From the NCBI GenBank assembly GCA_903831925.1, contig CAIKZV010000726.1:1-8708 (forward strand): 8,708 nt of DNA. The letters run 5' to 3'. Both the position numbers and the translations under genes were made by a program. The stretch is from an uncultured Burkholderiales bacterium (GTDB lineage: Bacteria > Pseudomonadota > Gammaproteobacteria > Burkholderiales > Burkholderiaceae_E). The notes beneath the pieces were generated by a model, which made no database searches, was not told where the DNA came from, and saw only the letters and a program-made list of their open reading frames with translations. Shown here in pieces: positions 8,703-8,708 of this stretch (its first letter is position 1; each line of letters begins with the position of its first letter).

Positions 8703-8708
8703 CAACCA

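Noticed and set aside
8676..8708. Possible end of a minus-strand gene with stop codons at 8688-8690 or 8676-8678
   Set aside because: At most about six codons are visible, which is not enough to support a gene.

Overview
The window is GC-rich chromosomal DNA that looks like a Gram-negative proteobacterium. A betaproteobacterium (Burkholderiales-like) is my best guess. It rests on the ClpB and Tex protein sequences, which closely resemble the proteobacterial versions, and on the 5'-nucleotidase family present at the left edge. No phylogeny could be run. The genes are densely packed, all are recognisable, and I see no rRNA, tRNA, CRISPR array, insertion sequence or phage gene.

Layout, left to right. 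(1) Bases 2-793, plus strand: the 3' part of a cytosolic 5'-nucleotidase gene whose start lies outside the window. (2) A 75-base convergent gap holding a short 13-bp tandem repeat. (3) Bases 869-3238, minus strand: tex, an S1-domain RNA-binding transcription accessory protein. (4) A 97-base gap with a perfect 11-bp inverted repeat. (5) Bases 3336-5939, minus strand: clpB, the heat-shock disaggregase, which lies upstream of tex on the same strand. (6) A 60-base divergent promoter region (5940-5999) with a candidate heat-shock (sigma-32-type) promoter facing clpB. (7) A plus-strand set of three genes: an Old Yellow Enzyme-class ene-reductase (6000-7166), a small ABM-domain protein (7242-7532) and a divergent acyl-CoA dehydrogenase-family protein (7566-8666). 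The last 42 bases contain no gene I can support.

Functionally, the minus-strand half is housekeeping and stress response: ClpB resolubilises aggregated proteins with DnaK, and Tex acts on RNA or transcription complexes. The plus-strand half looks like a small redox or catabolic operon with two flavoenzymes (an NAD(P)H-dependent C=C reductase and an acyl-CoA dehydrogenase relative) flanking a ferredoxin-fold ABM protein. Its substrate cannot be read from the sequence.

I found no clear new multi-gene system such as a defence island, retron or mobile element. The most interesting signals are small: an overlap of the clpB promoter with the start codon of the divergent gene, an RNA hairpin that would cover the ribosome-binding site of the acyl-CoA dehydrogenase gene, a GTG at the ClpB position known in E. 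coli as an internal start, and an acyl-CoA dehydrogenase that keeps its catalytic Glu but has lost the usual TEP-x-x-GSD flavin motif.
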